Part shown: positions 20,746-30,763 of the stretch, piece by piece
Layout of the letters: every line of letters starts with the position of its first letter
Position numbering within the stretch: position 1 is the first letter of the stretch
DNA from: UBA5614 sp963667535
GTDB taxonomy: Bacteria; Cloacimonadota; Cloacimonadia; Cloacimonadales; Cloacimonadaceae
Direction: 5' to 3'
Assembly: GCA_963667535.2 (NCBI GenBank)
Contig: CAXXDU010000002.1
Coordinates: forward strand, 2,790,001-2,854,000
DNA: 64,000 nucleotides
Translations under genes and position numbers: made by a program
Notes under the pieces: model-generated
Databases searched by the model: none
The model's input: the letters and a program-made list of their open reading frames with translations, nothing else
What the model was told of the DNA's origin: nothing

Positions 20746-20849
20746 TGGCTCACTCAGACAACATGCCTGAGCTACAAAATATATTAGGGATGAGAGAAAC
20801 CTGTGACCAGGTTCAAATTTGTGAAACTTTGATGGTTGTTACACCTTTT

Positions 20850-22391
<1,542 letters not shown>

Positions 22392-22597
22392 AAATAATTT
22401 TAAGTTATCACCTAAAAGCTCATATTACTTGCTCTTAAGTTACTTATTTTATCGCGTTTTTTTTCTCACAATCTGATAAATACCTATTAAGTATTACCGA
22501 TCGCAGGTTCTCTCATCCCACTTCTATCTACTTACAAAGATCTATACCCCCATCAGCAATCCCAAAAATCAGGCACTCAAACAAGGGTTATGCCAAT

Positions 22598-22625
22598 CTC
22601 TTGACCTCCGCTTTTCTGTCAAGAG
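22598..22625 (-). promoter_or_regulatory. Candidate rRNA promoter region with inverted repeat
   Basis: On the minus strand a consensus -35 (TTGACA, 22622-22617) follows an A-rich stretch (GAAAAAAATAGATTT) that resembles an UP element. The -35 is embedded in an 8-bp inverted repeat CTCTTGAC / GTCAAGAG (22618-22625 and 22598-22605). No good -10 sits at 17 bp, so the exact promoter is uncertain. It lies about 230 bp upstream of 16S. Confidence 0.4.
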
Positions 22626-22719
22626 GAAATCTATTTTTTTCTCAAATTTGTTTTACTGAAGACTCTTCACAATGCCTGTTCACAGCCTGGACTATATAGA
22701 CATATATGGAGAATAATTA

Positions 22720-22765
22720 CTCTATACACAGCATCTTGAGCAGCATTGGAATGCTACTCTATCTC
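22720..22765. repeat. Dispersed element copy upstream of 16S
   Basis: The minus strand reads GATAGAGTAGCATTCCAATG followed by CTGCTCAAGATGCTG. It shares its core palindrome with 20724-20742 and its GTAGAGTAGC end with the element at 30191-30279. Confidence 0.6.
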
Positions 22766-22769
22766 AAAA

Positions 22770-23882
22770 TCAAGGGACGTTTCTGACGCAGCGGAAGCCT
22801 AAAAAGTTGACGCTGCCAGCCGGAGTGCCGCAGGCCCGGTAGGAAACAGGGCAGCCGGTAGCAACTGTACTCCAAGCTCCGCCGCGGCCCACACGGAGAG
22901 ACCCGCTCGTAGCACCATGAGGGTTAGTCTGTGCACCGCTTGGATATGGCGTTGCATAAATGTCCCAATTTTGCTCAATGACGTTTCCGCTTAGATCAAA
23001 TATACCTAATTCATTAGCAGACTTACTACCTACTGTATGAGTTGTACTGCCTGAGTTTACACTGTACCAAGCTACGTTACCTATAGTGTTGCTGCCACTG
23101 TAGGTGTAGCTGTGAGTAGAATTACCGCCCCGGGCTGCAAACTGCCATTCCGCTTCAGTGGGCAGGCGGTAGCCATTGGCTGTCCAATTGCAGAAGACAT
23201 TGGTGTGATTGGCATTGTCTGAATTCCAACCCACTGGCCAAGTAGCGGGATTAGTATCATATGTGCTGTAGCTGTAACAAGGTGATAGACCTTCATTAAT
23301 GCTTCGCCTGTTACAATATTCAATAGCATTGAACCAAGAAACGTAGTAAACTGGATAGTTATCGCCTACGCCGTATCCGGATGCAGGGTTGCTTCCCATC
23401 ACAGCCTGATAAGCAGACTGGGTCAGTTCGTATTTGTCCATGTAAAAACTGCTCAGGGTAACATTGGAAATACCGTTGTTAAATGTTCCACCCGCGACCA
23501 GGACAAAATTGACCGGTATAGGTGGTACAGTGCAATCATCTGCAGTCACTTTCACACGGTAGGTTGACATATTTAGCGTATAGCTTTCGGCTCCCATATT
23601 CCATATGATACTTTTGCCTGTTCCGACTGCAATATTAGGTCCGACAGCACCACTCAGGTATGCCGGAGTAGGTGTAAGCGTAAAGGTGCTGCCTCCATCG
23701 GTAGAGATAAGGACGGAGACTGTGCTGGCATTGCTCTCTGCATCTGCCAGATCATAGGTGATATCGACCAGTTTGCTGCCATCGGTACGTTGAGTCATAG
23801 TAGTATTGGATACCACCGGTGCAATGGCTGCTAGGGTAAAAGCTGCTACCAGCAGGATAACCATAATTATTGTGGTTTTCAT
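22770..23882 (-). CDS. Secreted FGE-sulfatase-domain protein
   Basis: The gene encodes 370 residues with a signal peptide (MKTTIIMVILLVAAFTLAAIA) and an SD (GAGGAG). Residues ~20-110 form an Ig-like strand region (LVDITYDLADAESNASTVSV, a WNMGAES turn) like the N-terminal module seen in other secreted SUMF1-fold proteins. Residues ~125-370 are an FGE-sulfatase domain: FVLVAGGTFNNG, YYVSWFNAIEYCN, GYRLPTEAEWQFAARGG, GIFDLSGNVIEQNWD, LRVGRGGAWS, FLGFRCVR. The catalytic Cys pair of true formylglycine-generating enzymes is not evident. It starts 22 bp after the stop of the gene at 23905-25470, so the two form an operon. Confidence 0.84.
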   Translation of the reverse strand: MKTTIIMVILLVAAFTLAAIAPVVSNTTMTQRTDGSKLVDITYDLADAESNASTVSVLISTDGGSTFTLTPTPAYLSGAVGPNIAVGTGKSIIWNMGAESYTLNMSTYRVKVTADDCTVPPIPVNFVLVAGGTFNNGISNVTLSSFYMDKYELTQSAYQAVMGSNPASGYGVGDNYPVYYVSWFNAIEYCNRRSINEGLSPCYSYSTYDTNPATWPVGWNSDNANHTNVFCNWTANGYRLPTEAEWQFAARGGNSTHSYTYSGSNTIGNVAWYSVNSGSTTHTVGSKSANELGIFDLSGNVIEQNWDIYATPYPSGAQTNPHGATSGSLRVGRGGAWSTVATGCPVSYRACGTPAGSVNFLGFRCVRNVP

Positions 23883-23904
23883 CTTAATTCTCCTCTTCCC
23901 TGTG

Positions 23905-25470
23905 CTATTTCAGCAAAACCAATTTTCTGGTAACATTGCAGGATGGTGTACTAAGTTTATAGAGATAAACTCCACTGCTGCTGCCTTTGGCATCCCAAAC
24001 CAGAATTTGGTTTCCAGTTTGTAAGGGGAATGTTTTTACAGTTTGACCGCGCAGGTTGAAGATACTTACTGTACCTGTTTCTCCGGCTTTAACGGATACA
24101 CCGATGCTGGTGCTACATCCGGTACGGAATGGATTGGGGAACGCACTACCCAAAGAAGTTATCTCTGTAATTTCCGGAGTCGCATTATTTGTAACATTAA
24201 TACTCAGTGGTCCGTGATAGCTCAGCGTGCCATCTAAATTCACAACTTGCAGCCAATAGTAATAGGTATTGCCCGCTTCAGTTTCATTATCGGTATAACT
24301 GTAATCCATGGTTTGCGAGCTATTCGTTGCAGGTATCAGCGCATTGATACAAACAGCCGAGCTGAGGCTGCTTTCAAAATTGCGATAAACGTAGTATCCA
24401 CTCAGGTTAGTCTCAGATTGGGTAGTCCATTGCAGATTCACAAAACAACCTGCCGTTGTAATTGCTGTAAATGAGGATAGCTCCACCGGCAATGTATCAT
24501 CAACATGGTCAATGATAACAGGAATATCGCCTTTGGCTCCAAAGGGTACATTGGCAAACAGTACATTCCTGATTCCCTCTGCCGGGTATGGATTACCATG
24601 ATGCCAAGTAAGACCACCGTCAGCCGGGTCATTATAGTAAGCGATTACGTACCAGGTACCGACCGGTACCGTGACTGTCAGGTCGCTGGTTGAATTGCCG
24701 GTAAAGACCATCACTATAGCTCCCGAAGGGGTAATTGTTGGGGGTGGAACCTCCAGAGTTTCAATCGTACCAGCTATGACAGTTATGGGAACATCCGGGT
24801 TTCCGGTATAGACAAAGCCTGCATTTACCGGGTCAATGCGGGTAAATGTGCCTTCAAAAACTATGTTTTTACTGCCTGCCAGATTGGTTATAATATTGCT
24901 GTCTGAGCCGGTTGCCAGTGTCCACGTATAGTCTGTTTTTTCCACAGTATAGGTTATAGTAGTGCCTTCAGTCAGGATAAAAGTATGGGGTGTAAACTCT
25001 CCGGTAGGTATACCATTGGCAAAAATGGCAGCACCTGTTACATTTCCCGAGGAGACTTCAACGTCCCGGTTTACTGCAAGAGTGAAATTCGTTGAGGAAC
25101 GTTGTGCAACAAGTCCAAAGCTATCGGTCGCTTTGATGCGAACTCTGACTGTGGTGCTGTTAACAGCCGGAATCAGCCAGTCGAATCTGCCGTCATTGGC
25201 AGTGTTTGCTACTATTTCTGTGTAGGAGCTACCACCATTCAAGGTATATTCCAGCCTGATGGGATTAGCTCCAAAGTTGGTATCGGCAGCTGTCCATGTG
25301 ATGGCATGGGTTTCTCCGCTATACCAGGTTTGTCCGCTGGTGGGAGCACTCAACGTTACAACTGGCACAACATTATCCAAAGTTGAATTGACGGTCGAGA
25401 CATCAAATCCTGTCATGGCAAACATGCCTGTCGTCAGGCAAAGTAATGCTATGAGCATAGCTACTTTCAT
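23905..25470 (-). CDS. Secreted protein with FlgD-like sorting domain
   Basis: The gene encodes 521 residues with signal peptide MKVAMLIALLCLTTGMFA; SD AAGGAG precedes the ATG at 25470. Residues ~35-135 are an Ig-like domain (VTLSAPTSGQTWYSGETHAI, RLEYTLNGGSSYTEI). A central beta-rich part of unknown type follows, then an fnIII-like module that begins LPVELSSF and includes LQWTTQSETNLSGYYVYRN, and finally a sorting domain (AFPNPFRTG, VSIFNLRGQTV, SGVYLYKL, RKLVLLK). The LPVELSSF module is shared with the gene at 49420-51237. Exported, surface or extracellular; role not known. It is the first gene of a two-gene operon. Confidence 0.85.
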   Translation of the reverse strand: MKVAMLIALLCLTTGMFAMTGFDVSTVNSTLDNVVPVVTLSAPTSGQTWYSGETHAITWTAADTNFGANPIRLEYTLNGGSSYTEIVANTANDGRFDWLIPAVNSTTVRVRIKATDSFGLVAQRSSTNFTLAVNRDVEVSSGNVTGAAIFANGIPTGEFTPHTFILTEGTTITYTVEKTDYTWTLATGSDSNIITNLAGSKNIVFEGTFTRIDPVNAGFVYTGNPDVPITVIAGTIETLEVPPPTITPSGAIVMVFTGNSTSDLTVTVPVGTWYVIAYYNDPADGGLTWHHGNPYPAEGIRNVLFANVPFGAKGDIPVIIDHVDDTLPVELSSFTAITTAGCFVNLQWTTQSETNLSGYYVYRNFESSLSSAVCINALIPATNSSQTMDYSYTDNETEAGNTYYYWLQVVNLDGTLSYHGPLSINVTNNATPEITEITSLGSAFPNPFRTGCSTSIGVSVKAGETGTVSIFNLRGQTVKTFPLQTGNQILVWDAKGSSSGVYLYKLSTPSCNVTRKLVLLK

Positions 25471-25896
25471 ATTTGTTACTCCTTATGTAAGTTAGTTAGT
25501 TACTATCTTTTTTACTCAGCACAAGACAAATCTCGTTTTACATGTCTCATGCTAAAGATTAGTGCAAAGAGATAAGTACTTTGAAAACTAGTCAATCTTA
25601 TAAATCCCGCATAATTTTTTCAAAACAGAACATTTAAAATGATGTTATCATGTCAAGTGCATTTTTAATCCTTGTCTTTAAACTATGCACAAAACTTTTG
25701 TGAAATCTAACACAGTTGCTCATCAATTCTTTTTTTTGTATTCCTTTGTTTATTTAGCTCCGATTTAAGTTAGATACTTCTAAGTTGCATAATTGCATAA
25801 ACTGAGTTTTACGATACATTCGTACAAATTGTCAACATTCTTCGACAGCTTGAAATCACAGCGCGACTTTGCATCCGATAACCCATCTCCAGTTGT

Positions 25897-26149
25897 AAAC
25901 CACAGCGTGGTTTTTATATTCGTTAACCCATGGTTTCGAACCATGGAGTTAATATTGGGCATCGGATTAACCCCATCGGGGTTTCCTATTCAAACGAAAT
26001 AAATGTGCAGGTAAAAAGCCATCCATGTCATGTACATATTCAATCATAATCCTAATAATAGAAAACCCCGATGGGGTTGTGTCGCTTTATCTGTATTTTT
26101 TCCAGTGAATGAATTCACTGGCAATCGAATATCAAATCCCGACGGGATT
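25897..26149. repeat. Cluster of six short palindromes
   Basis: AAACCAC-AGC-GTGGTTT (25897), CCATGGTTTCGAACCATGG (25930), AACCCC-ATC-GGGGTT (25969), AACCCC-GAT-GGGGTT (26064), CCAGTGAAT-GA-ATTCACTGG (26102) and AATCCC-GAC-GGGATT (26135) lie in 250 bp. The cluster resembles REP-like palindrome arrays. No transposase gene accompanies it. Confidence 0.7.
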
Positions 26150-26263
26150 ATTTTGACGCATTTTTTTACCTGTAAATGTCTTTTTGATTATTCAAGATAT
26201 GAGAAAACAATAATAAAGAATATTGATGATTTTATACGACATTATATATCCTTCATTAAAACC

Positions 26264-26346
26264 ATAAAAGAAACGCCGGCTCCACGTGGGTGCCTCCCCG
26301 GCTTTTTCCCCGGGTGGGTCCCACGTGGAGCCGGCGTTTCTTTTAT
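26264..26346. repeat. 27-bp perfect inverted repeat, GC-rich
   Basis: The arms 26264-26290 and 26320-26346 are exact complements (core GAAACGCCGGCTCCACGTGG). The 29-bp centre contains a smaller stem (CCCGG...CCGGG). The element is strikingly GC-rich against its AT-rich surroundings, which suggests a separate origin. Confidence 0.9.
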
Positions 26347-26946
26347 TAAATTATTATGGCTTATCTTATGCTGTTCACCTAATCACTTAATCACCTAAGC
26401 ACCAATAGCCCTTATCCCTCCCTCAATTTTCCTAATACAATCCGTAGGAGATTAATGGGAGATACAGGGAATAAAACAGGTGCTATCCGTAAGTTAGCAG
26501 GTTATCTCTTTTCCAGGATTTATTCTGATTTCTGCAGAAGCACTTTTCTTGTTAGTTGATTGAGTTTCCTATGATAAATATTTGCCTGGATGAATAAGCT
26601 GGTGAATGTATCCAACAGCTTAGTAGATAGTTGCCTGGAAGGACTTGGTTTTGATACGACTCTGATTAGTTTTTTTGTCACAATAGTTCCTTTCTCAAGA
26701 GAGAAATATCTGCATTGCGAAGTGCAAATGCAATACGCACAAGATAATCAAATTCACTGAAGTTGCAAGTAATTTGTGATATGCATGTAAGTCTTATGTT
26801 ATTGGTTGTAAGGTAAATATATTGATAATAAAAACTTCAAGACTGTCTATCATTAAAGTATAATCAGATGCTAAAAATGAGTATTTACTTGACTAATAAT
26901 GGCTGAATCTGAGCATATACATAAAGAAAATTGTTCAGAGGAAAAT

Positions 26947-27339
26947 ATGGAAGAGCCAAAGATTACTGTTAAGTCATATCCCGAAGCTTTGGAAAATGCG
27001 GTCAGATTTCAGTATTATTTGAAGAACAACGAAAGCATCATTCATAAGCTGAGTCAGTATACGCATTGGTATTATTTCCCGGAAAAGGATTGCTTTGCAC
27101 CGAGTTTGTTTATCGGATATAAAGATAATACTTACAATTCCGAATCTGCCCATGCGGGTAATGGCAGAGAAACAGAAAAAGCTCTTGCCAGGTTTTTCCG
27201 GAAGCTCAAACCACGTCATGAACAACAAGACTATTTTATCAATGAATTGTACAAAAAGCTGAGTAACATACTTAAACCATATAGTAAGAATCTCAAACGC
27301 AATGCCGTAATCCATATTCCCAAAGATGCAGATTTATAA
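26947..27339 (+). CDS. Small conserved-looking protein of unknown function
   Basis: The product has 130 residues from the ATG at 26947, chosen because AGAGG lies five bases before it; an in-frame ATG at 26899 would add 16 residues but has no SD. The centre reads THWYYFPEKDCFAPSLFIGY followed by GNGRETEKALARFF. An FxPSxFxGY motif of this kind is found next to nuclease and restriction-type domains in other proteins, but no catalytic motif is present here. No signal peptide or membrane segment is visible. It ends 57 bp before the radical SAM gene and may be co-transcribed with it. I do not recognise its family. Confidence 0.6.
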   Translation: MEEPKITVKSYPEALENAVRFQYYLKNNESIIHKLSQYTHWYYFPEKDCFAPSLFIGYKDNTYNSESAHAGNGRETEKALARFFRKLKPRHEQQDYFINELYKKLSNILKPYSKNLKRNAVIHIPKDADL

Positions 27340-27396
27340 AAACTGAGGTATCCCATCGATAAATCAAAGAATAAAAGTCAATTCCTGCACCGGGTC

Positions 27397-30171
27397 ATGA
27401 AACCTTCCCGTTATATTGACCACGAACTGAATGCTTGTCACAAGAACTTTGACATGGCAGAAGTAAAAGTCTGTTTAGCATTTCCTGACGTTTATGAAGT
27501 CGGAATTTCCCATCTGGGACTGAAGATTCTTTATACCATAATAAACAAACTTGATTATGCGATGGCGGACAGGACTTATCTGCCCTGGCTGGATGCATTG
27601 GATATCATGCGGGAAGATAAAATTCCCCTGTATGCCCTGGAAAGTAAGCGCAATGTGTCTGAGTTTGATATGGTTGGTATAACTTTACAATCGGAACTGA
27701 ACTTTACCAATATTCTGGAGCTTCTGGATTTATCCGGCATACCGCTGCATTCTAAGGACAGAACCGATAAAGACCCGATTGTTATTGCCGGCGGACCGTG
27801 TGCCAGCAATCCATTGCCATTGAAACCTTTTATAGATGCATTTCTGATTGGCGAAGGTGAAGACGCAATAGAAGAGATTATAGCGGTAATCAGGGAAAGT
27901 AAAAACAGCATGGATTCCTGCCTGCGCAGGAATGACGTTGTGGATAATTCCTGCGCTGAAAGTCATCCTGAGCCTGTCGAAGGACGCAGGAATGGTGGTA
28001 TGAGTTCCGTGGTTCGACAAGCTCACCATGACATGAACGGAACTCAAGATTCCTGCCTGCGCAGGAATGACGGGCATGGGGAATACAGGAATGACAACAA
28101 CAAAGATTCCTGCCTGCGCAGGAATGACGGGCATGGGGAATACAGGAATGACAACAACAAAGATTCCTGCCTGCGCAGGAATGATAATGTTGTTGATTCT
28201 TTGGGTCATCTGAGGGCAGCTAACCTACGAAACAGAAATGGCATATTATGTAAGCTCGCATCAATAAAAGGGATGTACGTCCCATTAATACACGATGAGA
28301 TGATTGCTAATGACAATAGTTTCAGGATAAAAATCAGAAAGTATGAGGGCTTTGCCAAACATGAGAAAGTGCATACGCCTCAACTGATGCCGTGGCAACT
28401 GGCAACTCATAATCGCTATGTCGCTGAGATTATGAGAGGTTGCACGCGTGGTTGCAGATTTTGTCATGCCGGTTATTTTTACAGACCTGTAAGAGAGCGC
28501 AGGCCAGAAGATATTCTGGAAGCACTACTCAAAGAGATTGAAGCTTATGGCTGGGATGAAGCGGGATTATCCAGTCTCTCCAGCAGTGATTATACTTGCA
28601 TAAGACCCCTTCTGGAAGCAATGCTGAAGAAGGTAAATCAGGATAAAACTCATGTATCACTTCCATCTTTGCGGGTAGATTCCTTTGATGATACTCTGAT
28701 AAGTTTATTGAAAGAAGTTGGCAGAGAAGGTTTGACGATTGCACCCGAAGCTGGAAGCCAAAGACTAAGAAACATAATCAATAAAAACCTGTCTGAAGCT
28801 GAGATTCTGCATGGTGTGAATATAGCCAAAGAACTTGGCTGGCAGAGAATTAAGCTATACTTTATGATTGGCTTGCCACTGGAAACAGAGGATGATATTC
28901 AAGGTATAATAGACCTGATAAATCTAATCCTGACCCAGACCGGCAAACGCTTTCAGATAAACGTATCTTTGTCTCCTTTTGTTCCAAAGACACACACGCC
29001 CTTTCAATGGGTTCCGATGCTTAAGCCGGATGAGATTTTGCGAAGAGTACTCATGATTAAGCATGCGTTTCTGCGTTACAAGTATATAAAAATCAGGTAT
29101 CACACCATTGAGAGTTCTTTGCTGGAAGCAATTTTATCACGTGGTAGCGATGATAGCGCAATATTGATAGAGCACGCCTGGAAATTGGGAGCTAAATATG
29201 ACGGCTGGAACGAGGGATTTGATTGGAAAAAGTGGACTCAGGCTATTGATGAGACCGGATTTAATCTAGAATCGGTCTATACTGAAATTCCATCAGAAAG
29301 TGTGCTACCATGGGATTTTGTGGATTTGGGAGTTGAGAAAGCATGGTTGCAAGGAGAATGGAAAAAGGCTCAGGAAGAAGTTACCTCAGAAGATTGCCGC
29401 AATGGTTGTATAGGATGCGGTGTCTGTGATGACAAATTGGGTATGCAATACACGGAAAGTTCCATAGATTTTGCACAGTCACTCTCATCAATACCAATGC
29501 CTGAAGTTTTGGAACATCCCGGCACAAAATCTACATTCATAAAAAGCTGGCACTACCGTTTGATGTATGAAAAGGGTGGAGACTTCCGATTTGTAGGTCA
29601 TCTGGACTGGATGCGCATGGTCTTTCGCCTGATAAGCAGAAGCAAACTGCCAATAGTTTACACACAAGGCTTTAATCCTCATCCAAAAGTAAGCTTCAGT
29701 CCTGCTCTGGCAATTGGCATAACAGGTGAGAACGAGTATTTTGATTTTCACACTTCGGGTGACTATGTAACTGATGATTTGGAGAATGCCTTAAAACCCT
29801 TATTTATTGAGGGTTTGAAGCTCCATTCCGTTTACAGGTTGTCTGATAAAGAAAAGGATGTCCAACCTGTGGGAGATGACCTGGTAATTCAATTCCCCTC
29901 TGAATTGTCCGATGATATTGCGCAAAAGCTAAAAGAATTTGAACTAAGTGTGAGCATGCCTTTAACAATACATAAGAAAGATGGTGAACGTCTGTATGAC
30001 CTGAAGCAGGTGATTATTAAAATTGAGCTGCAAAACGGGGAACTGCATATCAGTAAGTTGATGAAAAGCCCCAATATCTATGACTTACTGGAAACGTTAT
30101 TGGGTATTTCAAAAGACATCTTACATGGATGGGATATATATCGGAAGCGAGTTTTCTTTCCGGATGAATAA
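27397..30171 (+). CDS. B12-binding-type radical SAM protein fused to DUF2344 (TIGR03960/TIGR03936-like)
   Basis: The gene encodes 924 residues. The N-terminus is a cobalamin-binding-like domain (CLAFPDVYEVGISHLG, VGITLQSELNFTNIL, IVIAGGPCASNP). The radical SAM domain follows with the CxxxCxxC cluster site (CTRGCRFCHAGYFYRP, about residue 348), and a Cys-rich turn (CRNGCIGCGVC, about 668). The last ~220 residues are the DUF2344 module (RLMYEKGGDFRFVGHLDWMR, YTQGFNPHPKVSFSPAL). The fused family is widespread, but its reaction is not established. Residues ~173-270 are not family sequence: they are dispersed palindromic repeats read in frame, lengthening the protein by about 100 residues. No strong SD precedes the ATG. 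Confidence 0.9.
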   Translation: MKPSRYIDHELNACHKNFDMAEVKVCLAFPDVYEVGISHLGLKILYTIINKLDYAMADRTYLPWLDALDIMREDKIPLYALESKRNVSEFDMVGITLQSELNFTNILELLDLSGIPLHSKDRTDKDPIVIAGGPCASNPLPLKPFIDAFLIGEGEDAIEEIIAVIRESKNSMDSCLRRNDVVDNSCAESHPEPVEGRRNGGMSSVVRQAHHDMNGTQDSCLRRNDGHGEYRNDNNKDSCLRRNDGHGEYRNDNNKDSCLRRNDNVVDSLGHLRAANLRNRNGILCKLASIKGMYVPLIHDEMIANDNSFRIKIRKYEGFAKHEKVHTPQLMPWQLATHNRYVAEIMRGCTRGCRFCHAGYFYRPVRERRPEDILEALLKEIEAYGWDEAGLSSLSSSDYTCIRPLLEAMLKKVNQDKTHVSLPSLRVDSFDDTLISLLKEVGREGLTIAPEAGSQRLRNIINKNLSEAEILHGVNIAKELGWQRIKLYFMIGLPLETEDDIQGIIDLINLILTQTGKRFQINVSLSPFVPKTHTPFQWVPMLKPDEILRRVLMIKHAFLRYKYIKIRYHTIESSLLEAILSRGSDDSAILIEHAWKLGAKYDGWNEGFDWKKWTQAIDETGFNLESVYTEIPSESVLPWDFVDLGVEKAWLQGEWKKAQEEVTSEDCRNGCIGCGVCDDKLGMQYTESSIDFAQSLSSIPMPEVLEHPGTKSTFIKSWHYRLMYEKGGDFRFVGHLDWMRMVFRLISRSKLPIVYTQGFNPHPKVSFSPALAIGITGENEYFDFHTSGDYVTDDLENALKPLFIEGLKLHSVYRLSDKEKDVQPVGDDLVIQFPSELSDDIAQKLKEFELSVSMPLTIHKKDGERLYDLKQVIIKIELQNGELHISKLMKSPNIYDLLETLLGISKDILHGWDIYRKRVFFPDE
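27913..28185 (+). repeat. Palindromic repeats inserted in frame in the radical SAM gene
   Basis: GATTCCTGCCTGCGCAGGAA occurs at 27913, 28048, 28105 and 28162. The last three are spaced exactly 57 bp apart, in a tandem of 19 codons. A second repeat type (GTCATCCTGAGCCTGTCGAA at 27962 and its relative GGTTCGACAAGCTCACCATG at 28011) lies between. Both types recur elsewhere in the window (40308, 40537, 60195). Confidence 0.92.
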
Positions 30172-30190
30172 GTATACATAGTAAATCAAT

Positions 30191-30279
30191 GTAGAGTGCT
30201 ATGTTGTAGAGAAGGTCGCCGAACCTGCTCAGACGAATGCTGATAAAACGGTTTGAGCAGCATCGGCGTGCTACTCTAC
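30191..30279. repeat. 89-bp dispersed element between convergent genes
   Basis: The ends are GTAGAGT and ACTCTAC. The right end (GAGCAGCATCGGCGTGCTAC) is a diverged version of sequences at 20724 and 22739. It fills the gap between the radical SAM gene and trmL and provides the last codons of trmL (stop at 30276). Confidence 0.6.
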
Positions 30280-30746
30280 TTCATATTCTGCCGGATAGCT
30301 TCGAATAATATGACAGCAACAGAATTAGAAAGGTTGATTGACCTGATTTTTGTACTCATAGGAATCGTAATGCATCGGTCAGAATATTGATTTAACATAC
30401 TCTCAGGTAATCCACGTGATTCGGGTCCAAAGATAAAGTAATCTCCCGGTTTATATTCAATATCCAGATAAGACCTTGATGTTTTTGTTGTACAGAAGTA
30501 GATATTGCTGATGGGTATTGTGTTTATAATCTCATCAATGCTATCATGAATAGTAATATCAAGTTCATGCCAATAATCCAGACCTGCCCTCTTGAGAGAT
30601 TTGTCATCCATCAGAAAGCGAAAGGGCTTAATCAAGTGCAATCGGGAATCTGAACCAACGCAAAGCCTGCCAATATTGCCAGTATTAGCCGGAATTTCCG
30701 GTTGGTAGAGGACAATATTGAATGCCGGAGATGTTAACTCAATCAC
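30276..30746 (-). CDS. trmL: tRNA (cytidine/uridine-34 2'-O)-methyltransferase TrmL
   Basis: This 156-residue SPOUT-fold enzyme methylates the 2'-OH of the wobble nucleotide in tRNA-Leu using S-adenosylmethionine. Family motifs are complete: NIVLYQPEIPANTGNIGR at the N-terminus, DYWHEL, FGPESRGLP, and the knot IPMSTKIRSINLSNSVAVIL. The length is usual for YibK/TrmL. The frame begins with GTG at 30746; no in-frame ATG lies nearby and there is no strong SD. It is 17 bp after the thiB-like gene and likely the end of the long minus-strand operon. Confidence 0.93.
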   Translation of the reverse strand: MIELTSPAFNIVLYQPEIPANTGNIGRLCVGSDSRLHLIKPFRFLMDDKSLKRAGLDYWHELDITIHDSIDEIINTIPISNIYFCTTKTSRSYLDIEYKPGDYFIFGPESRGLPESMLNQYSDRCITIPMSTKIRSINLSNSVAVILFEAIRQNMK

Positions 30747-30763
30747 AAAGTCATACCGTGTTG

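Larger units (their letters stand above)
25471..26946. other. Long intergenic region with palindromes, no gene seen
   Basis: About 1.4 kb without a credible coding frame. The left part (25,500-25,800) is very AT-rich and should contain the promoter of the operon at 23905-25470. Six short palindromes fill 25897-26149, a 27-bp-arm hairpin lies at 26264-26346, and 26420-26470 (TCCTAATACAATCC, GGGAGATACAGGGA) resembles a partial copy of the flank of the hairpin at 44551. Confidence 0.55.

Noticed and set aside
26030..26398. Plus-strand frame of 122 codons
   Set aside because: It runs through palindromes and the GC-rich hairpin; the residues are translations of these repeats.
28048..28185. CRISPR-like spaced repeats
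   Set aside because: The spacing is regular, but the spacers are identical too; these are 57-bp tandem repeats inside a coding frame.
27730..28209. Minus-strand frame of 159 codons with VIPAQAGI repeats
   Set aside because: It is the antisense reading of palindromic repeats inside the radical SAM gene.
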